The notes below the pieces were generated by a model. The model made no database searches. It was not told the DNA's origin and worked only from the letters and a program-made list of their open reading frames with translations. A stretch of DNA of 64,000 nt, taken from Mesorhizobium neociceri. Its GTDB lineage: Bacteria; Pseudomonadota; Alphaproteobacteria; Rhizobiales; Rhizobiaceae. Below, one piece after another: positions 43,036-52,749 of this stretch (the stretch's first letter is position 1; each line of letters begins with the position of its first letter). The DNA lies in contig NZ_JACDTY010000011.1 in the NCBI RefSeq assembly GCF_013520985.1, positions 124,001-188,000 on the forward strand, given 5' to 3'. The position numbers were made by a program, and so were the translations under genes.

Positions 43036-43446
43036 GTGACGCCCTCTGCTATCCTTGAGTCGGCCCTCTACGTCACAGACCTCGCGGCCGCCGAAGCCTT
43101 CTACCGGGACGCCCTCGGCCTCGACCTCCTCGGCAAGGTCGACGGCCGCCATCTCTTCTTCCGCTGCGGACCCGGCGTGCTGCTGATCTTCAACGCCGAG
43201 GCGACCAAGGTGCCGCCGTCGCCGGATGCGCGGCTGAAGGTGCCGCCGCACGGCACGGTCGGCGAGGGCCATCTCTGCTTTGCCGCGAGTGCGGATGACC
43301 TCCCGCGCTGGAAGGCACAGCTTGAGGCGAAGAACATCGCTGTCGAAAGCGAATTCGAATGGCCGCAGGGCGGACGCTCGATCTACATACGCGACCCCTC
43401 GGGCAATTCGATCGAATTCGCCGAGCCACGGATCTGGGGCCTTTGA
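43036..43446 (+). CDS. VOC (glyoxalase/bleomycin resistance) family protein
   Basis: A 136-aa vicinal oxygen chelate fold protein starting at GTG 43036. It has two beta-alpha-beta units: '[20 protein letters not shown]' with '[14 protein letters not shown]', and '[20 protein letters not shown]' with the end '[20 protein letters not shown]', where D-P-x-G-N-x-I-E-F carries the metal-binding Glu. The substrate is unknown. The stop overlaps the rdgB start (TGATG), so both are translated together. Confidence 0.88.
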   Translation: MTPSAILESALYVTDLAAAEAFYRDALGLDLLGKVDGRHLFFRCGPGVLLIFNAEATKVPPSPDARLKVPPHGTVGEGHLCFAASADDLPRWKAQLEAKNIAVESEFEWPQGGRSIYIRDPSGNSIEFAEPRIWGL

Positions 43447-44093
43447 TGCATTCTCTCGATGGAAAGAAGATCGTCGTCGCCAGCCACAATGCGGGCAAGC
43501 TACGCGAATTCGCCGATTTGATGGGTCCGTTCGGCTTCGAGGCGAAGTCGGCCAAGGAATACGGCCTGCAGGAGCCGGACGAGACCGGCACCACTTTCGA
43601 GGAAAACGCCTACATCAAGGCCTTTGCCGCGGCCCAAGCGACCGGCCTGCCGGCGCTGTCGGACGATTCCGGCCTGTGTGTCGATGCGCTCGACGGCGCG
43701 CCCGGCGTCTATACCGCCAACTGGGCCGAAACCCCGGAAGGCGCTCGCGATTTCGGCATGGCCATGCAGCGCACCGAAGTGGCCTTGCAGGAAGTCGGCG
43801 CCGCCCAACCTCAGCAGCGCAAGGGTCGCTTCGTCGCCGTCATTTGCCTGGCCTTCCCCGATGGCGAGGCCGAATATTATCGCGGCGAGGCCGAGGGAAC
43901 GCTGGTGTGGCCGCCGCGCGGCGAGCTCGGCTTCGGCTACGACCCGGTGTTCCTGCCAGACGGTTTCGACAAGACTTTTGGCGAGATGAGCGCCGAGGAA
44001 AAGCATGGCTGGAAGCCCGGCCAGGCAATCGCGCTGTCGCACCGCGCCCGCGCTTTCCAGAAATTCGCCCGCGCCAGACTTGGTTCGGCCTGA
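43446..44093 (+). CDS. rdgB: dITP/XTP pyrophosphatase (RdgB/HAM1)
   Basis: A 215-aa enzyme that removes non-canonical purine nucleotides. It has '[16 protein letters not shown]' (about 10-25), '[20 protein letters not shown]', '[20 protein letters not shown]' and '[20 protein letters not shown]', and ends with the '[10 protein letters not shown]' motif. ATG 43446 overlaps the VOC stop by one base. It is followed after one base by hemW, so VOC-rdgB-hemW is an operon. Confidence 0.97.
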   Translation: MHSLDGKKIVVASHNAGKLREFADLMGPFGFEAKSAKEYGLQEPDETGTTFEENAYIKAFAAAQATGLPALSDDSGLCVDALDGAPGVYTANWAETPEGARDFGMAMQRTEVALQEVGAAQPQQRKGRFVAVICLAFPDGEAEYYRGEAEGTLVWPPRGELGFGYDPVFLPDGFDKTFGEMSAEEKHGWKPGQAIALSHRARAFQKFARARLGSA

Positions 44094-44094
44094 G

Positions 44095-45252
44095 ATGTTG
44101 GCCGACCGCACCCCTGGCTTCGGCGTCTACATCCATTGGCCGTTCTGCGTGGCCAAATGCCCGTATTGCGACTTCAACAGCCATGTCCGCCACCAGCCGG
44201 TCGACCAAGAACGCTTTGCCCGCGCCTTCGAGACCGAGCTGAAGACGATGCGCGAGCGCACCGGGCCACGCGAGGTGACCAGCATCTTTCTCGGCGGCGG
44301 CACACCGTCGCTGATGCAGCCGCAGACGGTGGCGGCGGTGCTGGACGCCGTGGCGAAGAACTGGACGGTGCCCGATGGCATCGAGGTGACGCTCGAAGCC
44401 AACCCGTCCTCGGTCGAGGCCGAGCGTTTTCGCGGTTATCGCGCCGCCGGTGTCAACCGGGTGTCGCTCGGCGTGCAGGCGCTGAACGACAAGGATTTGC
44501 GCTTTCTCGGCCGGCTGCACAATGTCGACGAGGCGCTGCATGCGATCGGGCTCGCCCGCGAAATCTTTCCGCGCCTCTCCTTCGACCTGATCTACGCCCG
44601 TCCCGGCCAGACGCTGGACGCATGGCAGGCGGAGCTTGAACAGGCGATCGGTCACGCCGCCGACCATCTGTCGCTCTACCAGCTGACCATCGAGGAAGGC
44701 ACGCCGTTCTATCAGCTGCACGCGGCGCACAAATTCACCATTCCCGACAATGACCAGGCGGCCGATCTCTATGCGCTGACGCAGGAGGTCACCGCAGCGC
44801 ATGGTCTGCCGGCCTACGAGATCTCCAACCATGCCAGGCCGGGCGCCGAGAGCCGGCATAATCTGACCTATTGGCGCTATGGCGAATATGTCGGCGTCGG
44901 GCCGGGCGCGCATGGCCGCTTCATCGAGAACGGCCATCGCACGGTCACCATCGCCGAGCGAATGCCGGAGACCTGGGCCAATCTGGTCGAGGCCAAGGGC
45001 CATGGCGTCACCGGCGGCGAGGTTTTGACGCGCTCGGAAGAGGCCGACGAGTTCCTGCTGATGGGGCTGCGGCTGGCCGAAGGCATCGACCTTTCCCGCT
45101 ACGAGGCGTTTTCCGGGCGCGGCCTGTCGAGCGCGCGACTGACCGTGCTGCAAGACGAGGGGCTGGTGGCGCCGATCGGTAATGCCAGGCTGCGCGCCAC
45201 GCCGGCCGGCATGATCGTGCTCGACGCCGTGGTCGCGGATTTGGCGAGATAG
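44095..45252 (+). CDS. hemW: Radical SAM haem chaperone HemW
   Basis: A 385-aa radical SAM protein of the HemN-like group. The cluster motif C-x3-C-x2-C is 'FCVAKCPYCDFN' near residue 18-30. 'FLGGGTPSLMQPQTV' and 'EVTLEANPSSVEAERFRGYR' are typical for HemW, which binds haem and delivers it to respiratory enzymes instead of decarboxylating coproporphyrinogen. It begins one base after the rdgB stop. A family C palindrome follows the stop and could serve as a terminator. Confidence 0.95.
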   Translation: MLADRTPGFGVYIHWPFCVAKCPYCDFNSHVRHQPVDQERFARAFETELKTMRERTGPREVTSIFLGGGTPSLMQPQTVAAVLDAVAKNWTVPDGIEVTLEANPSSVEAERFRGYRAAGVNRVSLGVQALNDKDLRFLGRLHNVDEALHAIGLAREIFPRLSFDLIYARPGQTLDAWQAELEQAIGHAADHLSLYQLTIEEGTPFYQLHAAHKFTIPDNDQAADLYALTQEVTAAHGLPAYEISNHARPGAESRHNLTYWRYGEYVGVGPGAHGRFIENGHRTVTIAERMPETWANLVEAKGHGVTGGEVLTRSEEADEFLLMGLRLAEGIDLSRYEAFSGRGLSSARLTVLQDEGLVAPIGNARLRATPAGMIVLDAVVADLAR

Positions 45253-45255
45253 CTA

Positions 45256-45302
45256 AGCATGATCCCGAAAAGTGGAAGCCGGTTTTCGGATAAGATCATG
45301 CT
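45256..45302. repeat. Short rhizobial palindrome, family C, copy 1
   Basis: A 47-base imperfect palindrome, AGCATGATCCCGAAAAGTGG ... GATCATGCT. This 'GCATGATC...GATCATGC' element is widespread between genes in Rhizobiales. It lies between hemW and the phosphatase gene. A second copy in the opposite orientation is at 57283. Confidence 0.75.
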
Positions 45303-45314
45303 CGAGCAAAAGTC

Positions 45315-45638
45315 TTGAAGAATGTGCTGTTCGTCTGCAGCCAGAACCGCTTGCGCAGCCCGACCGCCGAGCAGGTGTTTTCCAAACGCAGGGATATCGA
45401 GGTGGCCTCGGCCGGCACCAACCACGATGCCGACACGCCGTTGACGCATGAGCTGGTGACGTGGGCCGATATCATATTCGTCATGGAAAAGGCGCACCGC
45501 GCCAAGCTGCAGAAGAAATTCAAGGCAAGCCTGAAGAAGGCGCGGGTGATCTGCCTCGACATCCCGGATGATTACGAATTCATGGATCCGGTGCTGGTGC
45601 GAGTGCTGGAAGTGAACGTGTCGCGATATCTGGGCTGA
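45315..45638 (+). CDS. Low-molecular-weight protein tyrosine phosphatase-like protein
   Basis: A 107-aa protein from TTG 45315. The N-terminus has the phosphatase P-loop C-x5-R-S as 'VCSQNRLRSPTAEQVF', then 'VASAGTNHDADTPLTHELV', 'WADIIFVMEKAHRAKLQKKF' and the late 'CLDIPDDYEFMDPVL' with candidate general-acid aspartates. It is shorter than typical LMW-PTPs (about 150 aa) but matches a short subfamily in Proteobacteria. The start codon is weak and the family C palindrome occupies the upstream gap, so expression signals are unclear. Confidence 0.85.
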   Translation: MKNVLFVCSQNRLRSPTAEQVFSKRRDIEVASAGTNHDADTPLTHELVTWADIIFVMEKAHRAKLQKKFKASLKKARVICLDIPDDYEFMDPVLVRVLEVNVSRYLG

Positions 45639-45701
45639 GAGGCGCCGCGAATGGGTGCCCCGCCTTCGAGGATTGTTCTCGCCAATTGCGAAAGGTCAGG
45701 C

Positions 45702-45812
45702 GTCGTGCTTGTGGCGGTGTTTGGCGCGATCTTTCTCGGCGAGCGGCTGACCGGCGTGAACCGGCTTGGCATCGGCCTTGTCGCGGCGGACGCTGTGCTG
45801 GTCGTTCATCGG
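45702..45812 (+). pseudogene. Remnant of an EamA/DMT transporter gene
   Basis: About 36 codons read 'VVLVAVFGAIFLGERLTGVN' and then 'RLGIGLVAADAVLVVHR', the last two helices of an EamA domain with the typical G-E-R-L-T loop. No other part of such a gene is present before or after, so this is a truncated leftover. Confidence 0.5.
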
Positions 45813-45891
45813 ATGTGGCGGAGCGCCCTCGCGAGCGCTTTTGGTTTCAAGACGGGTGATGAAGATATCGAAGCGGTTGGGCATCGTCCGG

Positions 45892-46094
45892 TCAGTGCTC
45901 CGTCGTGCTTTCGGTGTCGATCTCGATTTCGGTGCGGGCCTCGGCGAGCACACGGCGCAGAAGCCGCTTTCCAGCTTCCCTGCGGATAGCCTCGTCCCGG
46001 GCTTCAGCGGATTGGCTTTGTCGCGCGGCGCGGCAAAGCGCTTGTGGCCGGCATAATAGGGCTCGAAAACGTCCTGCAGTTTCAGGCTTTCCAT
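45892..46094 (-). pseudogene. Small hypothetical gene with a single-base frameshift
   Basis: A strong GAGGAGGAGGAC lies just before ATG 46094, and the frame reads 'MESLKLQDVFEPYYAGHKRF' then 'AAPRDKANPLK'. A second frame then continues 'ARDEAIRREAGKRLLRRVLA' and 'EARTEIEIDTESTTEH' to TGA 45892-45894. Adding one base near 46003-46005 (GGGCTTC to GGGCCTTC) would join them into one 67-aa basic helical protein. Either a recent pseudogene or a sequence error. The rest of 45813-46284 holds nothing else I can support. Confidence 0.5.
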
Positions 46095-46284
46095 CCTGTC
46101 CTCCTCCTCAAGAGACTCAGGCATTCAATCCGCTGGCCACGGTTTCGTTCCCTACTATGGCAAAGACATGGCGGCCGGATTACATCCGCGTGAGATTTGG
46201 GGACGTGAGGTTCGGGCCCGGACGCCAGGCGTTTTGCAACCACGCCTGCGCCGTGCCAAACAGGGCTGAACGGAGATGTGAGCG

Positions 46285-47193
46285 GTGACCGGCGAAAAAC
46301 GCAGCTATGTGATCGGCCAGACCGAGATGCCTGCGCGGCCGCTCGAGCCGGCGCTGTATCTGGTGGCGACGCCGATCGGCAATCTCTCCGACATCACGCT
46401 GCGCGCGCTGGAAACGTTGGCCGCCGCCGACATCGTCGCCTGCGAGGACACCCGCGTCTCGCGCGTGCTGCTCGACCGCTACGGCATCCGCCGCCGCACC
46501 ACCGCCTATCACGAACACAATGCCGGCGAGGCCGGGCCGAAGCTGATCGCAGCGCTCGAAGCCGGGCAGAGTGTGGCGCTGATTTCGGACGCCGGCACGC
46601 CGCTGATCTCCGATCCCGGCTACCGGCTGGTCGGTGAGGCGCAGGAGCGCGGCCTGCGCGTGGTGCCGATCCCCGGACCGTCGGCGCCGCTGGCGGCGCT
46701 GACGGCGTCCGGCCTGCCGTCCGACGCCTTCCTGTTCGCCGGATTTTTGCCGGTGAAATCAGGGCAGCGGCTGACCAAGCTGGAGACGTTCAGGGCGGTT
46801 CCCGCAACGCTGATCTTCTTCGAATCGCCGCGCCGGCTGGCCGAGACGCTGGTCGCCATGGTCGAGAAGCTGGGCGGTGAGCGGAAAGCCGCCGTCGGCC
46901 GCGAGTTGACCAAGACCTTTGAGGAAATGCGCACCGGAACGTTGCAGGGGCTGGCCGATCACTATGCGGCGGCCGACACGCCGAAGGGCGAGATCGTCAT
47001 CTGCGTCGGGCCGGCCCAGGCCAGAGCGGACGAACCCGCCGACATCGACCGACTGCTTTTGTCGCTGGCCGCCGAAATGCCGGCGTCGAAGGCGGCGGCG
47101 GAAGCGGCGAAAATGACTGGCGGGCAGAAACAAGCCCTCTACCGACGGTTGCTTGAACTCAGGGATGCCGTTGGAGAAGGCGAAGGTGGCTGA
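46285..47193 (+). CDS. rsmI: 16S rRNA (cytidine-1402-2'-O)-methyltransferase
   Basis: A 302-aa SAM-dependent methyltransferase of the tetrapyrrole methylase fold that modifies C1402 in the ribosomal P site. It starts at GTG 46285 and has '[20 protein letters not shown]' (about 25-44), '[18 protein letters not shown]', '[19 protein letters not shown]' and '[18 protein letters not shown]'. Length and motifs are those of RsmI. The downstream yraN overlaps its end, as in many bacteria. Confidence 0.96.
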   Translation: MTGEKRSYVIGQTEMPARPLEPALYLVATPIGNLSDITLRALETLAAADIVACEDTRVSRVLLDRYGIRRRTTAYHEHNAGEAGPKLIAALEAGQSVALISDAGTPLISDPGYRLVGEAQERGLRVVPIPGPSAPLAALTASGLPSDAFLFAGFLPVKSGQRLTKLETFRAVPATLIFFESPRRLAETLVAMVEKLGGERKAAVGRELTKTFEEMRTGTLQGLADHYAAADTPKGEIVICVGPAQARADEPADIDRLLLSLAAEMPASKAAAEAAKMTGGQKQALYRRLLELRDAVGEGEGG

Positions 47194-47563
47194 GCGCCCA
47201 AGCGCCAGCCGCCAAAAGGCCTATCGGCGCGGCCATCGCGGCGAATGGCTGGCGGCAGCGGCGCTGATGCTGAAGGGCTATCGGATACTCGCGCGCCGCC
47301 ATCGCACACGCTTCGGCGAGATCGACCTCATCGCCAGGCGCGGGGATCTGGTGCTGTTCGTCGAGGTCAAGGCGCGGCGCACGCTGATGGAGGCCATGGA
47401 GGCGATCGGTCATGAATCGGAGCGGCGCATCGAGGGCGCGGCCGACCTCTGGCTGTCGCGGCAGCCGGATTACGGAAAACTGTCGATGCGTTTCGACATG
47501 GTGGCGGTGCTGCCCTGGCGCTGGCCGGTGCATGTCGAGAATGCATTTTATGGGAGAAATTAG
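47165..47563 (+). CDS. yraN: YraN/UPF0102 family nuclease-fold protein
   Basis: A 132-aa protein (ATG 47165; GTG 47186 would give 125 aa and has a better ribosome site). The centre '[20 protein letters not shown]' with 'KARR' holds the E..D..(D/E)xK catalytic set of the Holliday-junction-resolvase-like fold. It begins with '[20 protein letters not shown]'. The biochemical role is not settled. It overlaps the 3' end of rsmI, the usual genome context of this family. Confidence 0.9.
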   Translation: MPLEKAKVAERPSASRQKAYRRGHRGEWLAAAALMLKGYRILARRHRTRFGEIDLIARRGDLVLFVEVKARRTLMEAMEAIGHESERRIEGAADLWLSRQPDYGKLSMRFDMVAVLPWRWPVHVENAFYGRN

Positions 47564-47603
47564 CGGGATCGCTGAGCGATCCCGGCGAGACGACAGCGGG
47601 ACA

Positions 47604-47762
47604 GCGCCCCCCTCTGGCCTGCCGGCCATCTCCCCCACTTGGGGGGAGATCAGCTGTCGCCTCGGCTTTCGTCAATCACCGACGTTGCAGGAAAAGCGCC
47701 GCCAGCCGGGCCGCTAATCTCCCCCCTCGTGGGGGAGATGTCCGGCAGGACAGAGGGGGGCG
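47604..47762. repeat. Palindromic intergenic repeat, family A, copy 7
   Basis: A complete element between the converging yraN and uppP genes: GCGCCCCCCTCTGGCCTGCC ... GGCAGGACAGAGGGGGGCGC, with the inner TCGGCTTTCGTCAATC module. Placed between two stops, its stems could terminate both transcripts. Confidence 0.85.
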
Positions 47763-47792
47763 CGAAGGAACTCGACGAACCGAGTAGGGGGC

Positions 47793-48599
47793 TCACCCCC
47801 AAACCATCAACGCCACCAGCCCGACGCCACCCACCACCAGGCGCCACCAGCCGAACAGCGAGTAGCCGTTGCGCGAGACGTAATCGAGCAGGAGGCGGAC
47901 GACGAACAGCGCGGTGACGAAGGCGGCGACGAAGCCGATGGCGATGATCGGCAGGTCGGCGGTGGTCAGCACGTTGCGGTTCTTGAACAGGTCGAAGGCG
48001 AAGGCGCCGACCATGGTCGGGATGGCGAGGAAGAAGGAGAATTCCGCCGCCGCGCGCTTGTCGACGCCCAGAAGCAGCGCACCGACGATGGTCGAACCGG
48101 AGCGCGACGTGCCGGGGATCAACGACAGGCACTGGAACAGGCCGATCTGCAGATAGAGCCGGGTCGGGAAGCGCTCGACGTCGCGGTAGACCGGCTGCAG
48201 CTTCATGCGGTCGACGACCAGCAGCACGACGCCGCCGATGATCAGCATGATGCAGATCAGCCTTGGCGATTCGAACAGCACCGTCTTGATGAAATCATGC
48301 GCCAGCGCGCCGATGACGGCCGCCGGCAGGAAGGCGATCAGGATGCCGAGGACGAAATGCCGCGTCAGCCGGTCGTGCGGCAGATCGAGCAGCATCTGCC
48401 ACAAGCGGCGGAAATAGACGCTGAGGATCGCCAGGATGGCGCCGAGCTGGATCAGGATCTCGAAGGCCTTGCCGGTGGAATGGAAGCCAAGAAAATGGCC
48501 GGCGAGCAGGATATGGCCGGTGGAGGACACCGGGATGAACTCTGTCAGCCCCTCGAGCAGGCCGAGCAGCAGGGCTTCGACAATGGTGTGGCTATCCAT
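47793..48599 (-). CDS. uppP: Undecaprenyl-diphosphate phosphatase (BacA type)
   Basis: A 268-aa integral membrane enzyme that recycles the undecaprenyl carrier for peptidoglycan and surface polysaccharides and gives bacitracin resistance. It has both BacA motifs: '[20 protein letters not shown]' (about 14-33) and '[20 protein letters not shown]' (about 167-186). About eight hydrophobic helices are present. ATG 48599 gives the standard N-terminus. It is divergent from the fzlA-like gene with a 168-base gap. Confidence 0.96.
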   Translation of the reverse strand: MDSHTIVEALLLGLLEGLTEFIPVSSTGHILLAGHFLGFHSTGKAFEILIQLGAILAILSVYFRRLWQMLLDLPHDRLTRHFVLGILIAFLPAAVIGALAHDFIKTVLFESPRLICIMLIIGGVVLLVVDRMKLQPVYRDVERFPTRLYLQIGLFQCLSLIPGTSRSGSTIVGALLLGVDKRAAAEFSFFLAIPTMVGAFAFDLFKNRNVLTTADLPIIAIGFVAAFVTALFVVRLLLDYVSRNGYSLFGWWRLVVGGVGLVALMVWG

Positions 48600-48767
48600 G
48601 GCAACCTCGGCATTCAAGTGACGGAAGGAAGCGGCTTGCAAATGGCTTGCTTGTCACGGCGTGGAAGTCCCCCTATAGGTCGCAACACCGTGACGGCCGC
48701 ATGACGGGCCGCCAAGACTTACCGGTGCGCCCTGCGATTCGCCAGTGCGCTGAATTATCGCGGAACC

Positions 48768-49460
48768 ATGCTGACGCTTTTCCATCACCCGATGTTCGCC
48801 ACTTGCCGCTTCGTTCGCCTCGCCTTCGGCGAGTATGGCGAGGAGCTGGCGCTGATCGAGGAAAAGCCGTGGACGCGGCGCAAGGAGTTTCTGGCGCTGA
48901 ACCCGGCCGGCACCTTGCCGATCCTGCTCGCCGAGGGCGACGTGCCGATCGTCGGCGCCATGGTCATTGCCGAATATCTCGACGAGACGCGCGGTGTCTT
49001 GAAGCGCGACAAGAGGCTGTTTGCCGAAGACCCGATGCAGCGCGCCGAAATCCGCCGGCTGACCGACTGGTATCTCAACAAGGCCGAAGGCGAAGTGACC
49101 AGGCATCTGGTGCGCGAGCGCGTGCTGAAGCCGGTGATGCCGGAAACGGCGGGCGGCGGTTCGCCCGATTCGGCGGCGATCCGCGCGGCGCGCGCCAACA
49201 TCCGCCAGCATATGAAATACACCAATTGGCTGGCCGGCACCCGCCACTGGCTGGCCGGCAGCAAGGTGACCTATGCCGACCTCGCGGCGGCGGCGGCGCT
49301 GTCGGTGCTGGATTATCTCGGCGAGATCGACTGGCGCGAGCATGCCGCCGCGCGCGAGTGGTACACGCGGGTGAAGTCCAGGCCCTCGTTTAGGCCGCTG
49401 CTCTCCGACCGGGTGCGCGGCCTGTCGCCGGTATCGCATTATGCGGACCTCGACTTCTAA
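48768..49460 (+). CDS. fzlA: GST-fold protein resembling the FtsZ-binding protein FzlA
   Basis: A 230-aa glutathione S-transferase-like protein. The thioredoxin-like N-terminus is '[20 protein letters not shown]', followed by '[18 protein letters not shown]'. The helical domain includes '[20 protein letters not shown]', and the conserved tail is '[13 protein letters not shown]'. Size and tail match FzlA of Caulobacter, which lacks transferase activity, binds FtsZ filaments and is needed for cell division. The function is assigned by similarity from memory. The end overlaps queG by 20 bases. Confidence 0.75.
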   Translation: MLTLFHHPMFATCRFVRLAFGEYGEELALIEEKPWTRRKEFLALNPAGTLPILLAEGDVPIVGAMVIAEYLDETRGVLKRDKRLFAEDPMQRAEIRRLTDWYLNKAEGEVTRHLVRERVLKPVMPETAGGGSPDSAAIRAARANIRQHMKYTNWLAGTRHWLAGSKVTYADLAAAAALSVLDYLGEIDWREHAAAREWYTRVKSRPSFRPLLSDRVRGLSPVSHYADLDF

Positions 49461-50595
49461 AAGCCAAACCTTGCGCGCGCTGGTCGACGCCGAGGCGCGG
49501 CGCGCCGGCTTCGATGCTGTCGCCGTCACCACACCCGATGCCATCCCGCTGGCGCCGGCCAGATTGGCCGAATTCGTCGCCGACGGGTTTCACGGCTCGA
49601 TGGCCTGGATTGCCGAAACGCTCGAACGCCGCAGCGAACCCTCGACGCTGTGGCCGGACGTGCACTCGATCATCGTGCTGGCGATGAATTACGGACCGGA
49701 CCACGATCCGCGTGCGCTGCAGGCAAGGCGCGATCGCGGCGCGATCTCGGTCTATGCGCAAAACCGCGACTATCACGAGGTGATGAAAGGCCGGCTGAAG
49801 GAGATCGCCGGCAAGATCGTGGCGCGGGCCGGCGGCGACGTGAAGGTTTTTGTCGATACGGCGCCGGTGATGGAAAAGCCGCTGGCTGAGGCCGCCGGGC
49901 TCGGCTGGCAAGGCAAGCACACCAATCTGGTCAGCCGCGAGCACGGCTCCTGGCTGTTTCTCGGCACCATCTTCACCACGGCGGAACTGACGCCGGACAA
50001 AGCGGACGAGGACCATTGCGGCTCCTGCCGCGCCTGTCTCGATGCCTGCCCGACCGATGCCTTTCCGGCGCCCTACCGGCTTGATGCCAGGCGCTGCATC
50101 TCCTATCTCACCATCGAGAGCAAGGGGCCGATCCCGCGCGAATTCCGCGAAAAGATCGGCAACCGCATCTATGGCTGCGACGATTGCCTCGCCGCCTGCC
50201 CGTGGAACAAGTTCGCACGCGCCGCCTCGGAGGCGAAGCTTGCAGCCCGCGCGGATTTGCGCGAGCCGCCGTTGGCCGAGCTGTTGCAACTGGACGACGC
50301 GGCGTTCCGGTCTTTCTTCTCGGGCTCGCCGATCAAGCGCATCGGCCGCGACCGTTTTGTCCGCAACGTGCTGACCGCCGCCGGCAATTCCGGTGATTTC
50401 TCGCTGGCTGGCCCGGTTCGCGCCTTGCTGAGCGATCCGTCGCCGCTGGTGCGCGGCGCGGCGGTGTGGGCGCTGGCGCGGCTGGTGCCGGAAGCTGAAT
50501 TCAGCGAACGGGCCGCGATTTGCTTGAAAACCGAAATCGACGCGACGGTGCGCGACGAATGGCTGTCCGCATTGCCTATCGAGGCACATGCATGA
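49441..50595 (+). CDS. queG: Epoxyqueuosine reductase
   Basis: A 384-aa cobalamin- and Fe-S-dependent enzyme for the last step of queuosine synthesis in tRNA. It has the N-terminal DUF1730 region ('[20 protein letters not shown]', '[20 protein letters not shown]', '[10 protein letters not shown]'), two 4Fe-4S motifs ('[16 protein letters not shown]' and '[13 protein letters not shown]') and a C-terminal HEAT-like end. It overlaps fzlA upstream by 20 bases and the next gene by ATGA, so the three form an operon. Confidence 0.96.
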   Translation: MRTSTSKSQTLRALVDAEARRAGFDAVAVTTPDAIPLAPARLAEFVADGFHGSMAWIAETLERRSEPSTLWPDVHSIIVLAMNYGPDHDPRALQARRDRGAISVYAQNRDYHEVMKGRLKEIAGKIVARAGGDVKVFVDTAPVMEKPLAEAAGLGWQGKHTNLVSREHGSWLFLGTIFTTAELTPDKADEDHCGSCRACLDACPTDAFPAPYRLDARRCISYLTIESKGPIPREFREKIGNRIYGCDDCLAACPWNKFARAASEAKLAARADLREPPLAELLQLDDAAFRSFFSGSPIKRIGRDRFVRNVLTAAGNSGDFSLAGPVRALLSDPSPLVRGAAVWALARLVPEAEFSERAAICLKTEIDATVRDEWLSALPIEAHA

Positions 50596-51494
50596 ACGAA
50601 AAGCAGATTTTCATCTTCGGCGCCGGCTATTCGGGCAAAGCGTTTGCCCGAGCGAACACAGATGCCGTGCCGATTTTCGGCACCACGCGCTCGGCCGAGA
50701 AATTCGAAGCGCTGCGCCAGGCAGGCATCGCGCCGCTGCTGTTCGACGGCGCGCTGACGGGCGAAATCGGCGATGCGCTGGAGAAAACCACCCACCTCGT
50801 TATCTCGGTGGCCCCGGAGGAAGCCGGTGACCCCGTGCGGAATGCGGCGCGCCAGGCGATTGCGGCGATGCCGGCGCTTGAATGGATCGGCTATCTCTCG
50901 ACCGTTGGTGTCTACGGCAATTATGATGGTGCCTGGGTCGACGAGACGGCCGCATGCCGGCCCGTGTCGAAGCGCTCGGCCATGCGGGTGGCGGCCGAAC
51001 AGGACTGGCTGGAGCTTGGCCGCGAGATCGGCAAGCCGGTGGCGATCCTGCGGCTTTCCGGGATTTACGGGCCAGGCCGCAACGCGCTGGTCAATCTGGA
51101 AAACGGCACCGCAAGGCGGCTGGTCAAGCCCGACCAGGTGTTCAACCGCATCCATTGCGACGATATCGCCGGCGCGCTCTGGCATCTCATTGGCGGCAAT
51201 ACAGGCGGCATTTTCAACGTTACCGATGACGAACCGGCGCCACCGCAGGATGTCGTCACTTATGCCGCTTCGCTGATGGGCGTTGAGCCCCCGCCCGAAA
51301 TTCCTTTCGAGACCGCCCAACTTTCGCCCATGGCGCGGTCCTTCTATGGCGAGAACAAGCGCGTCGCCAACAAAGCGATCAAGGCGGCCGGATATCGTTT
51401 CCGCTTTCCGGATTACCGCAGGGCATTCGACCGGATGTGGGCCGACGGCAGCTGGCGTGACGGCGAGCCGCGCAGCCCGATGAAGGGTGGATAA
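50592..51494 (+). CDS. NAD-dependent epimerase/SDR-like protein (YeeZ-like)
   Basis: A 300-aa atypical short-chain dehydrogenase. The Rossmann motif is '[15 protein letters not shown]' (about 6-20). '[20 protein letters not shown]' contains the active-site-like Ser and Tyr region, and '[20 protein letters not shown]' and '[17 protein letters not shown]' are typical of nucleotide-sugar epimerases. It is coupled to queG by an ATGA overlap. The substrate is unknown. Confidence 0.88.
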   Translation: MNEKQIFIFGAGYSGKAFARANTDAVPIFGTTRSAEKFEALRQAGIAPLLFDGALTGEIGDALEKTTHLVISVAPEEAGDPVRNAARQAIAAMPALEWIGYLSTVGVYGNYDGAWVDETAACRPVSKRSAMRVAAEQDWLELGREIGKPVAILRLSGIYGPGRNALVNLENGTARRLVKPDQVFNRIHCDDIAGALWHLIGGNTGGIFNVTDDEPAPPQDVVTYAASLMGVEPPPEIPFETAQLSPMARSFYGENKRVANKAIKAAGYRFRFPDYRRAFDRMWADGSWRDGEPRSPMKGG

Positions 51495-51561
51495 TCGAAA
51501 CGCGGCGCCAAGCGTGGTATGATTCGGTGGGACCAGCGGCCTGCTGCAGAGAGGGGGGCTC

Positions 51562-52659
51562 ATGACGATTTCAATGCGATCCTTGCCCGGCAGACGACCG
51601 TTCCTGACGGCGGCGCTGGCGATCGTGGCGCTGGCCGGACTGGCCGCGGGCGCAATCACGGCCGAGCCGCGGGCAAAAGACCTGTTCGGCGCCAAGAAGC
51701 TGCCGGCGGTGGCGGCGGCGCAGTCCTTCGGCTTCTATTCCAAGGGCTGCTTCACCGGCGGCGTCGCGCTGCCCATGGATGGCATGAACTGGGAGGTGAT
51801 GCGTCCGTCGCGCAACCGGCGCTGGGGCCATCCGACGATGATCGCGCTGATCGAGAAACTGTCGCGCGATGCGGCGGCCGACGGCTGGCCGGGGCTTTTG
51901 ATCGGCGATATCTCGCAGCCACGCGGCGGGCCGATGCTGACCGGCCATGCCTCGCACCAGATCGGCCTCGATGCCGACATCTGGCTGACGCCGATGCCCG
52001 ACCGCAAGCTTACGACCCAGGAGCGCGAAAACGTCAGCGCCACGCTGATGGTCGACGACAAGACGCATCTGGTGAAGGACCGGCTGTGGAAGCCTATGCA
52101 CACGCAACTGTTGAAGCGGGCGGCGAGCTACCCGGAAGTCGAGCGCATCCTGGTCAATCCCGGCATAAAGAAGAAACTGTGCGACACCGTCACCGGCGAC
52201 CGGACCTGGCTGCGCAAGATCCGGCCGTTCTGGGGCCATGACTATCATTTCCATATCCGCATCGGCTGCCAGCCGGGCTCGCCGAACTGCAAGGGACAGG
52301 AAGCGACGCCTGACGATGACGGCTGCGGCAAGCCGCTGGCCTGGTGGTTCACCGAGGAGCCGTGGCGGCCCAACAAGAACCCGGACGCGCCCAAGGCGCG
52401 CGACCTGATGACGATGGCGAACCTGCCGAAACAATGCCGGTTCGTGCTCGACCAGCCCGACGCCGACTCGGCAGAAGCCGTCACCTATCGCGGCGGCGGC
52501 GTGCCGATCGCTGCCAGGGCGCCGGAACCCGACGCGCCTTTGCCGCCCGTCACCGGCAACGCGGCCGGACTGCCAAACGCAGTCAACGCCTTCACCGCCA
52601 CGCCGGAGATCGGCATTCCCCTGCCGAGGCGACGACCGCCGGCAAACGTCGGACAGTAA
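51562..52659 (+). CDS. mepA: Penicillin-insensitive murein endopeptidase
   Basis: A 365-aa periplasmic zinc peptidase of the LAS group that cuts D-Ala-meso-DAP cross-links in peptidoglycan. A signal peptide covers about 1-36. Zinc ligands lie in 'GHASHQIGLDADIW' and in 'WGHDYHFHIRIGC'. Family cysteines ('SKGCFTGGVALP', 'IGCQPGSPNC', 'DDGCGKPLAWWF') are present. It has a longer Pro-rich C-terminus than E. coli MepA. GAGAGGGGGG precedes ATG 51562. Confidence 0.95.
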   Translation: MTISMRSLPGRRPFLTAALAIVALAGLAAGAITAEPRAKDLFGAKKLPAVAAAQSFGFYSKGCFTGGVALPMDGMNWEVMRPSRNRRWGHPTMIALIEKLSRDAAADGWPGLLIGDISQPRGGPMLTGHASHQIGLDADIWLTPMPDRKLTTQERENVSATLMVDDKTHLVKDRLWKPMHTQLLKRAASYPEVERILVNPGIKKKLCDTVTGDRTWLRKIRPFWGHDYHFHIRIGCQPGSPNCKGQEATPDDDGCGKPLAWWFTEEPWRPNKNPDAPKARDLMTMANLPKQCRFVLDQPDADSAEAVTYRGGGVPIAARAPEPDAPLPPVTGNAAGLPNAVNAFTATPEIGIPLPRRRPPANVGQ

Positions 52660-52749
52660 AGGCGAACTGACGCTTCCCCTTTCCCGGGTCATGCGCTAGT
52701 CAATCGATTGAAACGGGCGCAACGTCGCCACAAAGGGGACGACCAAGGC

